The notes beneath the pieces are model-generated. The model made no database searches. It was not told the DNA's origin and saw only the letters and a program-made list of their open reading frames with translations. A DNA stretch of 64,000 bases from contig JAQWRY010000028.1 in NCBI GenBank assembly GCA_029243485.1, forward strand, positions 62,001-126,000, given 5' to 3'. This document shows, piece after piece, positions 16,460 to 25,120 of this stretch. Source of the stretch: Candidatus Binatia bacterium (GTDB lineage: Bacteria > Desulfobacterota > Binatia > UBA12015). The position numbers and the translations under genes are program-made. How positions within the stretch are numbered: the stretch's first letter is position 1; every line of letters begins with the position of its first letter.

Positions 16460-19400
16460 TGCAGCTCCCCCGATTGGATCTGCTTCATCCTGGCGAGCAT
16501 GCGGCCGGCTTCGGCGCGCTCGCCGTCCCGGCCGCGTAGCCGGTAGAGATCCAGAACCGAGTAGATCCACCGCTTTCGAAGGGCGTCGGCGCGGGCGTCC
16601 GTTCCGGTTCTGGCATGTGTCGCAAGCGCGCGAACGCGAGCGTCGCGCGGGGCGGCAAGATCGAGCGCCGTCAGGGCGACCGCAGCGACGTCGGGGTCCG
16701 GCGCTTCGGCCAGGGCGAGCAGTCGCTGGAGTGCCTCGTCTTCCAAGCGAAGATTGGTTCGGACGTAGCCCCGCACGTAGGCCGAGAGTCCGGCGAACTG
16801 GGCCGCCGTGTGCGCCTCGCCCGGTGCGAGCAGGAGGCGGGCCGCCTCCACGGCGTCCGTTTTCTCGGTCACGGTCAGGATCCGCGCGATCATTGGGTGA
16901 TGCGGCTTCAGGGGGCCCCACCATGCGTCGACGTCTTCCTGCAGCCGCGACGTCGAAAGATCGGGGTGGCACTTGGCGCAGGCGTTCTCGATGCCGAGAG
17001 CCTCGTCGAACACTGGGCGCGGAATCGGGATGGTGTGGTCCGAGCGTGCGAAGACGATCTCGTCGCCGATCGCCTGATGTTGCAGGTACGGCATGTGGCA
17101 GGCGATGCACCGGCTGCCGGGTGAGTCGGTGGGATGGTGTGTGTGTGCGCTCACGTCGCGCGCCTTGCTGGCGTGACAGCCCGTGCACTGTGCGTCGTCG
17201 AAGCGGCCCTCGAGGGCCGTCCGATTCACGTCGCGGTACGTTTGTGAGTGCGGGTCGTGGCAGCTCGTGCAGACCATCGATCCCTCGACGAAGCAGTCGC
17301 TGAATAGATGGTTCTGCTGGTAGCCGAAGCCGTCGATTCGTCCGTCGGGCAGGTAGGCCCCCTGCGCGAGCATGGGGAGCTTGAACGCCATGTGTGCCTC
17401 TTGCGTCGCTCCGACGAGGTATTCGGTGGTGAGGGCCTGCTTGTTCGCGTGGCATCGGAAGCACACCTGCAGGGACTCGTTCTTGTCGAGCACGGCGAGG
17501 GGATCGATGCCGATGTCGGCCTGCTGATCGCGATTGGCAGACCGTGCCCAGACGAGGTGCTCCCGTCCGGGCCCGTGGCAGGATTCGCAGTCGATCCGGA
17601 GAGTCTTCCAGCGCGTCTCGTAGGCAGACGTCTCGGGGTCGTACGTGACGAGGATCTGGCTTCCGTGGCAGTTCTCGCAATTCGAGAGCCTTGCTGCGTT
17701 CCCGAGTGCGCGGTGCGGTGGCCAGTGTTCGAGCTCGTCGAGCCCGATTTCGGGACCGACCGGGATCCAGTGGCTGTCGGCGCGGCGTTGGACGAACCAC
17801 GTCTGCTGCCCGCGGTGGAAGTCGAACGGCAACATCTTCATCGAGCCGTCCGCCATCTCGGTGAAGAAGGTCTGCGTCCCGCCGCCGGCCATGTGACCGC
17901 CGCCTACGACGGCGGCGACCTCGACGTCGAGTTCGGGCTCGCCGTCCGGTCGGACTCGGAACAGCAAGCCGTCTTCGGTCCGGATCGGGAGAACGACGCC
18001 GTTACGGAAGGTCCGCGGCTTTCCGTCAAAGGCGGCGATGACTTCGGCTTCGGCGGGGCGGCCGCCGGCTCGACCGTGCGTCGAGGACTTCCACACTTCG
18101 TATTGCGCGGCGTGACACTCCGCGCAGGCCTCGGCGCCGACGAAGTCCTCGAACGCCGGCGGCGCGTGTGCGGACACCAACATCGATGCGGCCGCCGTTC
18201 GCTCCGGCCTCCTGTCCGTTTCCGTGTGCGCTCCTCCGCCGTCGATTGTCCAGAAGGGGCCTTCGCAGTCGCAGAGCGTCCGCATGTGTCGGACGAGCGC
18301 GGAGATCCGGTCGGGGGAAAGCGTGTCTCCCCACGCAGGCATGAGGTGACTGCGGTCGAGAATTGCGCCGCCGGCGTAGATCCCGTCGTAGAGCGTGTCG
18401 TCGGCGCGGAGGCTCGAGACCGCTGCGTCCGCGTGCGCCGTGGGTGCCGTAGGCAATGACGCCGCATTGAAGCCCCCGCCGTGTCCGCCAACGCCGTGGC
18501 AAGGCGCGCAGTACACGGCGTAGTCGCGCCCGGCGCCCGGTTCGTCGGGCAGCGGGATGGTCGGATTCGCGATGAGCGAGAGATACGCGGTCGCGACGGG
18601 GGTCCGAGGCGCCGAGACGTAGGCCGCGATGAGTGCCCGAGTTTCGGACGTGAGCGGGAGGCGCGGCATCGTGGCGTGCGGCACGGCGTCGTTTGGATTC
18701 GCGATCATCTCGCGCACGAAGGCGGGTTGTAGTCGGGAAGCGGCGTTCGTGAGGTCGGGGGCGATCTCGCCGCCGGCACCGTCGAGGCGGTGGCAGCCGA
18801 GACAGGCAAGCTCCTTGTGGAGAAGGAGGCGCGCCTTCTCCCGCTGGTAGGCAGAGAGAGTCGCCGGCGCCTCGGCTTGTGTCGGCTCGTCAGGCTCCAG
18901 CTCCGCGACGAGGCGGTCGACCTCGGCCTCGGACAGGTCGAAGTCGGGCATCCGCGCGCCGTTCCCGGGACGCGTGCCGAAGGGACGGATGGGCCAGGGG
19001 TGGGAGAGGTAAGCGGGGAGCCATTCCGAACGAACCCGGGTCTTCTCGATACGCAGGTCGGGTGCCGGTTCGACGGCCGCGTGGTCGTCGAACCGGTGGC
19101 AGGCGCGGCAGGCGAGGGCGTCGAAAACGCGGCGGCCCTCTTCGGCGGTGACATCGGGGTATCTCGTGGTTGCGGCTTCGAGCGCAGCGTCGCGATCGTT
19201 GCGGGCGCGCGCGCCCGCGCGCTGCATGTAGTCGACGATCCGACGGAGCTGGGTGGTCGAGTCCTTTTCGACGGGCTTCGCGTGGCCGGATCCGTCGTCG
19301 CGCAGGAACAGCGCGGGCATCACCCCATCCGCGACGCCCCATGCAGACGGCGCGAGCAGGAAGCGACGCATCCATGCCGGCTTCAGTCGGGCCCCGGCGT

Positions 19401-19902
19401 CCACGAGATCCGGCCCGAGCACGCCGCCGCGGTCGCCGCGGGCGTGGCAGGTGAGGCAACTCTGCTGCTCGCCGATGATCTCGACAAACCGCGTATCCGA
19501 TTCGATCTGCTGCGCGGGGGGAACGGGTTCATCGAGTCCAGCGGGGAGGGCGGGTAGGTTGCCCGGCTGCGCTTTCTGCTCTCCGAGGTAGCGCGTCAGC
19601 GCGAGGGCTTCGTCTTGCGCGAGATGGAAGTCCGGCATTCGAGCGGAGCCGAGGTGCCGCCGAACGGCACGAGGCGCTCGGAGGTAGTCGAACAGGTACC
19701 CCGGCTCATACCGGCTCCCGGCATCACCGAGAGGGGGTGCCTTCGACCGGATGTCGGTGGGAATCGGGAGGTCGGTGTGGCACGCTGGGCAGCCGAGATC
19801 GGCGAGGAGGGCATCGGGTCCGGCGCACGCCGGTGCCGGAGGCGTGACCAGCGCGAAGACGAGCCCGAAGCCAAGCAGCCGAAGAACCAGAGAGTGGATC
19901 AA
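16456..19902 (-). CDS. Large multiheme c-type cytochrome (13 CxxCH) with five mono-heme and one eight-heme part
   Basis: 1148 residues from a TTG at 19902 preceded by GGGGA. The frame extends much further upstream but there only mirrors the serine hydrolase gene. A signal peptide (VLRLLGFGLVFALVTPP) ends near residue 27. Heme sites: CPACH 38, CLTCH about 147, CRACH about 263, CLGCH about 365 and CAPCH about 464, each followed by a Met-Pro motif (RMPDF, VMPAL, RMPDF, TMPRL, LMPAW), as in class I cytochrome domains. Eight more follow between about 590 and 980 (CAECH, CENCH, CESCH, CFRCH, CTSCH, CTGCH, CIACH, CAKCH), resembling cytochrome c554-like multiheme proteins. The last 150 residues look alpha-helical, HEAT-like. 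Probably a periplasmic electron-transfer protein or reductase. The TTG overlaps the TGA of the upstream gene (TTGA). Confidence 0.88.
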   Translation of the reverse strand: MIHSLVLRLLGFGLVFALVTPPAPACAGPDALLADLGCPACHTDLPIPTDIRSKAPPLGDAGSRYEPGYLFDYLRAPRAVRRHLGSARMPDFHLAQDEALALTRYLGEQKAQPGNLPALPAGLDEPVPPAQQIESDTRFVEIIGEQQSCLTCHARGDRGGVLGPDLVDAGARLKPAWMRRFLLAPSAWGVADGVMPALFLRDDGSGHAKPVEKDSTTQLRRIVDYMQRAGARARNDRDAALEAATTRYPDVTAEEGRRVFDALACRACHRFDDHAAVEPAPDLRIEKTRVRSEWLPAYLSHPWPIRPFGTRPGNGARMPDFDLSEAEVDRLVAELEPDEPTQAEAPATLSAYQREKARLLLHKELACLGCHRLDGAGGEIAPDLTNAASRLQPAFVREMIANPNDAVPHATMPRLPLTSETRALIAAYVSAPRTPVATAYLSLIANPTIPLPDEPGAGRDYAVYCAPCHGVGGHGGGFNAASLPTAPTAHADAAVSSLRADDTLYDGIYAGGAILDRSHLMPAWGDTLSPDRISALVRHMRTLCDCEGPFWTIDGGGAHTETDRRPERTAAASMLVSAHAPPAFEDFVGAEACAECHAAQYEVWKSSTHGRAGGRPAEAEVIAAFDGKPRTFRNGVVLPIRTEDGLLFRVRPDGEPELDVEVAAVVGGGHMAGGGTQTFFTEMADGSMKMLPFDFHRGQQTWFVQRRADSHWIPVGPEIGLDELEHWPPHRALGNAARLSNCENCHGSQILVTYDPETSAYETRWKTLRIDCESCHGPGREHLVWARSANRDQQADIGIDPLAVLDKNESLQVCFRCHANKQALTTEYLVGATQEAHMAFKLPMLAQGAYLPDGRIDGFGYQQNHLFSDCFVEGSMVCTSCHDPHSQTYRDVNRTALEGRFDDAQCTGCHASKARDVSAHTHHPTDSPGSRCIACHMPYLQHQAIGDEIVFARSDHTIPIPRPVFDEALGIENACAKCHPDLSTSRLQEDVDAWWGPLKPHHPMIARILTVTEKTDAVEAARLLLAPGEAHTAAQFAGLSAYVRGYVRTNLRLEDEALQRLLALAEAPDPDVAAVALTALDLAAPRDARVRALATHARTGTDARADALRKRWIYSVLDLYRLRGRDGERAEAGRMLARMKQIQSGELH

Positions 19903-21059
19903 TCGCGTCCCCGCGGCGGCGCCGCGTCCAGAATGGCGTCGGACATCCGACTGTTGCGCATGAAGTTCGCGACGGATTCCTGCACGCCGTTTGTGAAGTA
20001 GGCCACGGCGAGATCGCGCGTAGGGTCGCCCCAGCCGATGGTGCAGCCCTGACCCGTGTGGCCGAACGTAACCGGGCTCCTCTTCGTTCCGAAGGGAGAC
20101 GGGTCCCCGCCGACGTGGAAGCCGAGCCCCCAACGGATCGGCACCTGCAGGGTGCGGTCCTTCTGGGTTTCTACAGTGACGCCGGTTGCTCGCGCGACGC
20201 TCTCGGGTTTCAGGATGCGGACGCCGTCGAGCTCCCCGCCGTTCACGAGCATCGTGTAGAAGCGCGACAGGTCGCGGGTCGTGGTGACGCCGGTTGCCGC
20301 GCCGCACTCGGTTGCGTGCACTTCGGGCCGGTTGAAGTCCGGAATGTAGTCGTGGTTGCCCGAGAGGTCGATCAGGCGCGCAACCCGTTCGTGCTGCCCC
20401 GCGGGAAGCCCGAGCCACGTGTCGTTCAGGCCGAGAGGTTCGAAGACTTCTCCCTTGAGGAATCGCCCGAGAGAGCGGCCGTCGACTCGATGCAAGATTT
20501 CGCCGAGCACCCAACCGTAGTTCAGCGGGTGGTAGCCGACGTCCGTGCCCGGTTCCCAGCGAAGTCTGCGCTCCTCCATCGCACGGACGATCGCCGAGCG
20601 ATCCCGCCAGTGCTCCCACGTGAGCCAGCCGGGGCCGACCGGGAAGCCTCCCTGGTGACTCAGGACGTGGCGAAGCGTGACTCCTTCTTTCCCATTCGCC
20701 GCGAACCCGGGCCAGTACCGCGCCACGGGCGCATCGAGATCGACTTGCTCGCGCTCGACCAGAATCTGGATCGCCGTCGAGGTGAGGGGTTTGGTGGCGG
20801 AGAAGATGAGAAACAGGGCGTCCGCGGTGACCGCCGGTTCGGCCGCGCCGGGTTGCATCGATCCGCCCCAGGCTTCGAGCACGATCCGGCCCTCACGGCG
20901 GACCGAGAGGGACGCGCCGGGGTGAAGCCCTTGCTCGAGCTGCGCTCGAAACAGGGCGACTACCTTCTCGAGGCCCGCAGGGTCGGTCCCGGTTGCCGCT
21001 GCGGCCGTTTGGTCGATCGTCGAGTCCACCTCGGCAGTGTACCGGGCGGCGCCTGCCAT
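19899..21059 (-). CDS. Serine hydrolase of the beta-lactamase family (class C/EstB-like)
   Basis: 386 residues. The active-site SxxK is SATK (around residue 90), the second motif is YHPLNYG (around 175) in the place of YxN, and the third is GHTGQG (HTG, around 333). This set is typical of penicillin-binding-protein-like esterases (family VIII) rather than true AmpC. No convincing signal peptide is visible, so it is probably cytoplasmic. Its stop overlaps the start of the multiheme cytochrome gene, so the two are on one transcript, an unexpected pairing. A paralog lies at 33,716. Substrates of such proteins are usually esters or lactones and cannot be predicted here. Confidence 0.88.
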   Translation of the reverse strand: MAGAARYTAEVDSTIDQTAAAATGTDPAGLEKVVALFRAQLEQGLHPGASLSVRREGRIVLEAWGGSMQPGAAEPAVTADALFLIFSATKPLTSTAIQILVEREQVDLDAPVARYWPGFAANGKEGVTLRHVLSHQGGFPVGPGWLTWEHWRDRSAIVRAMEERRLRWEPGTDVGYHPLNYGWVLGEILHRVDGRSLGRFLKGEVFEPLGLNDTWLGLPAGQHERVARLIDLSGNHDYIPDFNRPEVHATECGAATGVTTTRDLSRFYTMLVNGGELDGVRILKPESVARATGVTVETQKDRTLQVPIRWGLGFHVGGDPSPFGTKRSPVTFGHTGQGCTIGWGDPTRDLAVAYFTNGVQESVANFMRNSRMSDAILDAAPPRGRD

Positions 21060-21142
21060 CGGAAAGGCAGCGCTTTGCGGACCAAGGGATCGCTCCGAGT
21101 CAAGTCTTGAACTGCGCGGCTGCCTTGTTCATATCTCCCAAA

Positions 21143-21499
21143 GTGGCAGAGCGAGCAGAGATCCTGCAGGGGCCCTGGGCTGCGCCCAAGCGTCCCGAAC
21201 CGGCGGAGCAGGCCCCGTCGGGCGCCGCGTCTGCGCCGCGCAAGGTCGTGCTCGGGATGGTCGTTCGGGAGTGCGCCGTCGATCTGGGGCACGACCCGAG
21301 CGCGCGAGAGCTCGCGACCTGGGCAAACAATCAGCGCGACAGCCGTGGCGATTACTGCCTGTTTGGCAAGGAGATCAGCGACGCCGAGGCGACGGTGATC
21401 CTGAAGAACCCCGCGCGTGAGGTGACCGTTCGGCCCGCGCGGGCCGCCCCGAAACCGGGTCTGGGTCTGGTCGCGATGCCGTCGGGCCGCCGGGACTGA
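21143..21499 (+). CDS. Hypothetical 118-residue protein
   Basis: Not recognised. A GTG at 21143 gives 118 residues, and an in-frame GTG/ATG pair about 45 residues in (LGMVVREC) could be an alternative start. The N-terminus is Pro/Ala-rich and looks disordered. The central part (RECAVDLGHDPSARELATWAN, with RGDYCLFGKEIS) has the composition of a small folded domain with two Cys, and the tail is basic. Divergent from the serine hydrolase. TTGAAC lies 17 bp before CATATC in the gap, which is at best a weak promoter. Coding potential is moderate. Confidence 0.5.
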   Translation: MAERAEILQGPWAAPKRPEPAEQAPSGAASAPRKVVLGMVVRECAVDLGHDPSARELATWANNQRDSRGDYCLFGKEISDAEATVILKNPAREVTVRPARAAPKPGLGLVAMPSGRRD

Positions 21500-21554
21500 G
21501 CCCTGCGGCATCGCGATTTGCGGGCGCCCGTTCGGGTGTCCGAGCCCACCTCCG

Positions 21555-21582
21555 TTGACTCGCCGGGGGGCCGCTCTATAAA
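21555..21582 (+). promoter_or_regulatory. Strong sigma70-type promoter of the PuuD-like gene
   Basis: TTGACT (21555-21560), a 16-bp spacer, then TATAAA (21577-21582); five of six consensus bases in each hexamer. It lies 36 bp before the start codon, giving a leader of about 30 nt that contains GAGAGGAGA as the ribosome binding site. The clearest promoter in the window. Confidence 0.75.
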
Positions 21583-21618
21583 CACCCCGAGAACTCAAGC
21601 CGCACGAGAGGAGAATCA

Positions 21619-22386
21619 ATGGACGGGATGTTTGCTGCACAGTCGATCTTCCGGTGGATGCACATTTTGGCGGGCATCACCTGGATCGGACTTCTTTACT
21701 TCTTCAACTGGGTTAACGGCCCCTTCCAGGCCTCGATCGATGGTGACGCCAAGAAGGCGGTCAACCCTGAGCTGCTTCCGCGTGCGCTGTTCTGGTTCCG
21801 CTGGGGCGCCGCGTACACCTGGATCACTGGCGTCCTGCTGCTCATGATGGTGTTCTACCATGGCGGGTTGATGTTCGAAGGCGGCGCGGGTTGGACGACG
21901 GGTGCGATCATCATGGTCGCCGCAACGTTCCTGGTCGTGTTCGTCTACGACGCGTGCATGAACATCGAGGCGCTCAAGGATATGAAGGTCCTGTTCGTCG
22001 TCGGTCTGATCGACGTAGCGATCATGTGCCTGCTGTACATCAACGTAGGCGGCTTCAGCTATCGCGCCTACGTGATCCATATCGGTGCGATGTTCGGTAC
22101 GATGATGGCCTTCAATGTGTGGTTCCGGATCTGGCCCGCGCAGCAGAAGATCATCACCGCGGTGAAGGAGGGCACCAAGCCCGACGCCGCTCTCGTTGCG
22201 CTCGCCGGGAGCCGGTCGAAGCACAACACGTACATGTCGTTCCCGCTGGTGTGGACGATGATTGATACGCACACCGTCATTCCGTACGCGAGCTACGGCT
22301 TCTGGGGCCTCGTAGTTGCGGTTGGCATCGGCTGGTGGTTCTGCTCGATGATGTACCGTCAGTCGGCGAAGGTGAAGGGCTTCTAA
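21619..22386 (+). CDS. Urate oxidase N-terminal (PuuD-like) integral membrane protein
   Basis: 255 residues, strongly hydrophobic with about seven to eight transmembrane helices. It starts with FRWMHILAGITWIGLLYFFN and contains HNTYMSFPLVWTMI, both signatures of the Urate_ox_N domain found in PuuD, the membrane urate hydroxylase. Full PuuD carries a C-terminal cytochrome c domain, which is absent here; the protein stops shortly after the last helix. No other purine gene is near, so urate oxidation is not assured; a membrane redox role with a separate cytochrome is possible. The gene has its own strong promoter, a good ribosome binding site and an intrinsic terminator, so it is a single well-expressed unit. 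Confidence 0.85.
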   Translation: MDGMFAAQSIFRWMHILAGITWIGLLYFFNWVNGPFQASIDGDAKKAVNPELLPRALFWFRWGAAYTWITGVLLLMMVFYHGGLMFEGGAGWTTGAIIMVAATFLVVFVYDACMNIEALKDMKVLFVVGLIDVAIMCLLYINVGGFSYRAYVIHIGAMFGTMMAFNVWFRIWPAQQKIITAVKEGTKPDAALVALAGSRSKHNTYMSFPLVWTMIDTHTVIPYASYGFWGLVVAVGIGWWFCSMMYRQSAKVKGF

Positions 22387-22415
22387 GCCTCGCACCCAAG
22401 AGTCGTTGAAAAGCG

Positions 22416-22455
22416 AAGAGGGGAGTTCCGCAAGGGGCTCCCCTCTTTTCGTTTA
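22416..22455 (+). terminator. Rho-independent terminator after the PuuD-like gene
   Basis: AAGAGGGGAG (22416-22425) pairs perfectly with CTCCCCTCTT (22438-22447) across a 12-nt loop, followed by TTCGTTT. Ten base pairs and a T-rich tail 30 bp after the stop codon make a convincing terminator. Confidence 0.88.
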
Positions 22456-22510
22456 CGGCCCCCACACCGACTCCCGCGTCCTCGACTCCCGTAGTCTCGA
22501 CGGCGACGCG

Positions 22511-23413
22511 CTAGTGACCGCGGGTTTCGTTCTCGGCGAAGTTGGCGAGTCCGGAGATGGCGTCGTTGGCGCCGTTGGCCGCTGCCTGGGTGACCTGTTG
22601 GGCCTCCGCGCCTAGGGCCGCGCCGATGGTCTCGCCGACCGCGCGACCGCCCACCTGTGTGACCTTGCCGATCACTTCAAGAGACGTGCTTCCGAGAGAT
22701 CCGCTCACGGACGCGAACTCGTGGGCCATCGTGCCCGGGAGGTCGGTCGCGTGGCGGGCGATAGATTCGAGAACGGCCGCGGCTACGAGATTCGTGAGGT
22801 GGCCGACGAGCTCGGTCAGATCTCCGTGCGAGGTGACGTCGCGAAGCACGATCTCGGGGATCCGGACCTTGATGTTCTCGAGGCCGGTCACGGCCTGCGC
22901 GCCCGGGATCGCGCCGAGTTCCGGCAGCATGCGGACGTCGGCTCGGATGTCGCGCACGCGGATCTTCCGGATGACAAACGTGCTGTTCGTGTGGGGTTCT
23001 GGGTCTTGCACGGAGCCGTCGTTGCGATGAAGGCTCCGGAGAACTCGTCCGTAGTTCGTGGATTCGCCGCGGCGTTCAAGATCCACCTGGAGGCCCTGCA
23101 GATCGAGGCTCGGGACATCGACGTGCTCGCCGAGTAGGCCGGGAAGCCACACGTCGAGCCGAATCTCGTCCACGTAAAGAAGGTTCTCCTCTTCGAACCC
23201 GGACGGGTTCCGGATGGAGATGTCGAACAGCTCAACACCGCCGCCGAGAAGCCCGAGGCGGACGAAGCCCACCGCTACGTCGACGCCTAGAACGCCCTTG
23301 GCTCCGCTCTGGATGACACGTCGGGTGACGACCTCGGCATACAGGAACGCTCCGATCGCGGGGATCGCGATGGTGAGTGCGGCCACGGCCAGCCAACGTC
23401 GTTTTCTGGGCAT
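22511..23413 (-). CDS. AsmA/DUF748-like membrane-anchored protein
   Basis: 300 residues from the ATG at 23413; GAGGAG precedes it, while an upstream in-frame start would add 17 residues without a good site. A basic start (MPRKRRW) and one transmembrane helix (about residues 6-26) are followed by a periplasmic domain resembling the N-terminus of AsmA-type lipid-transfer proteins: GVDVAVGFVRLGLLGGGVEL, then ISIRNPSGF and VDEIRLDVWLPGLL. The second half is Ala/Gly-rich and helical. AsmA relatives move or organise phospholipids in the outer-membrane pathway. This one is short and may form only the first repeat. Divergent from the DUF2889 gene. Confidence 0.65.
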   Translation of the reverse strand: MPRKRRWLAVAALTIAIPAIGAFLYAEVVTRRVIQSGAKGVLGVDVAVGFVRLGLLGGGVELFDISIRNPSGFEEENLLYVDEIRLDVWLPGLLGEHVDVPSLDLQGLQVDLERRGESTNYGRVLRSLHRNDGSVQDPEPHTNSTFVIRKIRVRDIRADVRMLPELGAIPGAQAVTGLENIKVRIPEIVLRDVTSHGDLTELVGHLTNLVAAAVLESIARHATDLPGTMAHEFASVSGSLGSTSLEVIGKVTQVGGRAVGETIGAALGAEAQQVTQAAANGANDAISGLANFAENETRGH

Positions 23414-23528
23414 CTCGAACTCCTCGCTCCGTACCGACGGCGATTCCTCGCCGAGGCTCCGCATAGGGTATCGGCGTGCTCGTCCCTACGGATGAGGCCC
23501 GATCCGGGCGGAGTTGTCCACCTTGAGA

Positions 23529-24206
23529 ATGACCGGGCCGAGCAGGTACCCAGGAAGGATGCGCGACTTGTTACCGGTCGACCCCGACCTCGAGCTCATC
23601 CACACCCGAAAGTACGAAACGCAGGTTTATCTCGTGTCGGACGCAGAACTTCTCGCGCGCGGCGCGGTGCGCGACACGAAGCCGCCCGGTCTGTACATCG
23701 AGGGGGATCCCGAGGAGCTCGACATCCACGAGATGCACGTGGAACTGCGCGTCTCGCTGCCCGACCTCGTCATCACCAATGCGCGCGTCGCCTTCGAGAC
23801 GCACCCGGCCGCGAAGTGCCCGCATATCGTGGAGGACTACGAGCGCCTCGTCGGTCTGTCGATCGCGCGGGGATTTACGCACAAAGTGCGGGAGCTCTTC
23901 GGAGGGCCGCGTGGCTGCACGCACACCACCGCTCTCATCCAGGCGATGGCGCCGGCGGTCGTGCAGAGCGTCTGGTCGGTGAATATCCGGCGACGTCGTC
24001 TCTCGGGTGCCTCGGAGGCGGCGGAGAACGACGCTCAGCAGCAGCGCCAGTTCGCCGGCAATCTCAACACGTGCCACGTCTGGGCGGAGGACGGGAACCA
24101 CGTGGCCTTGATCCGCAAGGGCGAGCGCCCGCCGGTGCCTCTCCAACTCACGGAGCGCTTGGTTCAGCTCGGCCGTGACCCTACCAAGTGGGGTGGCCGG
24201 AAGTAG
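23529..24206 (+). CDS. DUF2889 domain protein
   Basis: 225 residues from the ATG at 23529; a TTG at 23514 or an ATG at 23559 are other possible starts, none with ideal spacing to a ribosome binding site. The family signature is GGPRGCTHTTALIQAMAPA (around residue 125), together with IHTRKYETQVYLVSD at the front and KCPHIVEDYERLVGLSI in the middle. DUF2889 proteins are of unknown function and are often near catabolic acyl-CoA genes. The conserved Cys-Thr-His and CPH motifs suggest a metal or catalytic site (inference). Convergent with the TauD gene, overlapping by 26 bp. Confidence 0.82.
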   Translation: MTGPSRYPGRMRDLLPVDPDLELIHTRKYETQVYLVSDAELLARGAVRDTKPPGLYIEGDPEELDIHEMHVELRVSLPDLVITNARVAFETHPAAKCPHIVEDYERLVGLSIARGFTHKVRELFGGPRGCTHTTALIQAMAPAVVQSVWSVNIRRRRLSGASEAAENDAQQQRQFAGNLNTCHVWAEDGNHVALIRKGERPPVPLQLTERLVQLGRDPTKWGGRK

Positions 24207-25011
24207 CGGCGATTACGGGCTCGGTGCCGGCGATGCGGACATGGTGCATCGTTCGGGCGGATTGCTCGTCGAACCCCTGCGCACGGTGCAGCATGCTGCG
24301 GTTGTCCCAGAGGACGAGATCACCGGCCGACCAGGTGTGGCGGTAGACCTCGGTCTCGCGCGTACACCCGGCGAGGAGCCGTTTCAGAAGAGCCCGGCCC
24401 CGACTCTCGGTCTCGCCTTCGATCGTGGGCGCGTGGTCGCTCAGAAAGAGGCCGGGGCGACCGCTTTCCGGGTGAGCCCGCACGATCGGGTGCGCGATCA
24501 AAGGCAAGCCCATGTCCGTATAGTCGTGCACGGCGCGCAAGCCGTAGAGCGCAGTACGAGCCTCGGGCGTGAGGGCGTCCCAGGCGCGCCGCAGGCTCGC
24601 GAAGAACGTGTCGCCGCCGGTGTCCGGCACCCTGACTGCGCGGAGAAGTGAGAAGGCAGCCGGGATCTCGCGGAACGAACTGTCGGTGTGCCAGCGCTTG
24701 TTGAGCGCGAGCGTTCGCATCCGGGCGTCGGAGGCGCCGAGGACGGAACCGTCGTCGGCCACGTTCGAGACGATGAGGACGCCGGGGGACCGGCGTCCCC
24801 CGTCCAGAGAGAGCGTCTCGATCTGGCCGAACCTGGTCCCGAGGCGGCATTGCTCTTCGGGGGTCATCGACGGCTCGCGGGCGAGCACGAGCCCTTCCTC
24901 GACGATGAGGCGCCGCAGTTCCCCCAGACGGCTTGCGGGGAGGTCCCGGCGCAGGTCGACACCGAGGAGCTCGACACCAAAGGGTGCCATGGGGCGTACC
25001 CGGAGCGTCAT
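24181..25011 (-). CDS. TauD/TfdA family Fe(II)/2-oxoglutarate dioxygenase
   Basis: 276 residues from the ATG at 25011 (MTLRVRPMAPFGVEL, the usual family N-terminus). The iron triad is H and D in RWHTDSSF and the distal H in MLHRAQGF; the Arg in SARTMHHVRIAG binds 2-oxoglutarate. PDTGGDTFFASLRRAWDALTP is typical of TfdA/TauD. It hydroxylates an organic substrate with decarboxylation of 2-oxoglutarate; taurine, aryloxyacetates and others are used in the family, so the substrate is open. Overlaps the DUF2889 gene end to end and lies about 110 bp upstream of a gap before the esterase gene. Confidence 0.9.
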   Translation of the reverse strand: MTLRVRPMAPFGVELLGVDLRRDLPASRLGELRRLIVEEGLVLAREPSMTPEEQCRLGTRFGQIETLSLDGGRRSPGVLIVSNVADDGSVLGASDARMRTLALNKRWHTDSSFREIPAAFSLLRAVRVPDTGGDTFFASLRRAWDALTPEARTALYGLRAVHDYTDMGLPLIAHPIVRAHPESGRPGLFLSDHAPTIEGETESRGRALLKRLLAGCTRETEVYRHTWSAGDLVLWDNRSMLHRAQGFDEQSARTMHHVRIAGTEPVIAATSGHPTW

Positions 25012-25120
25012 GATGCACAGTCCCGACCGAACATGTGCTCGAAACCATAGCCCGCGACGGCTGCCCGAGACACAAACTCGTGCCACGGGCTGGTCCAATT
25101 GCTCTGACCGAGCTCGCGGT

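Noticed and set aside
19903-20619. Extra 239 residues at the front of the multiheme cytochrome frame
   Set aside because: This stretch is the out-of-frame mirror of the serine hydrolase gene; the signal peptide begins only at the TTG at 19902.
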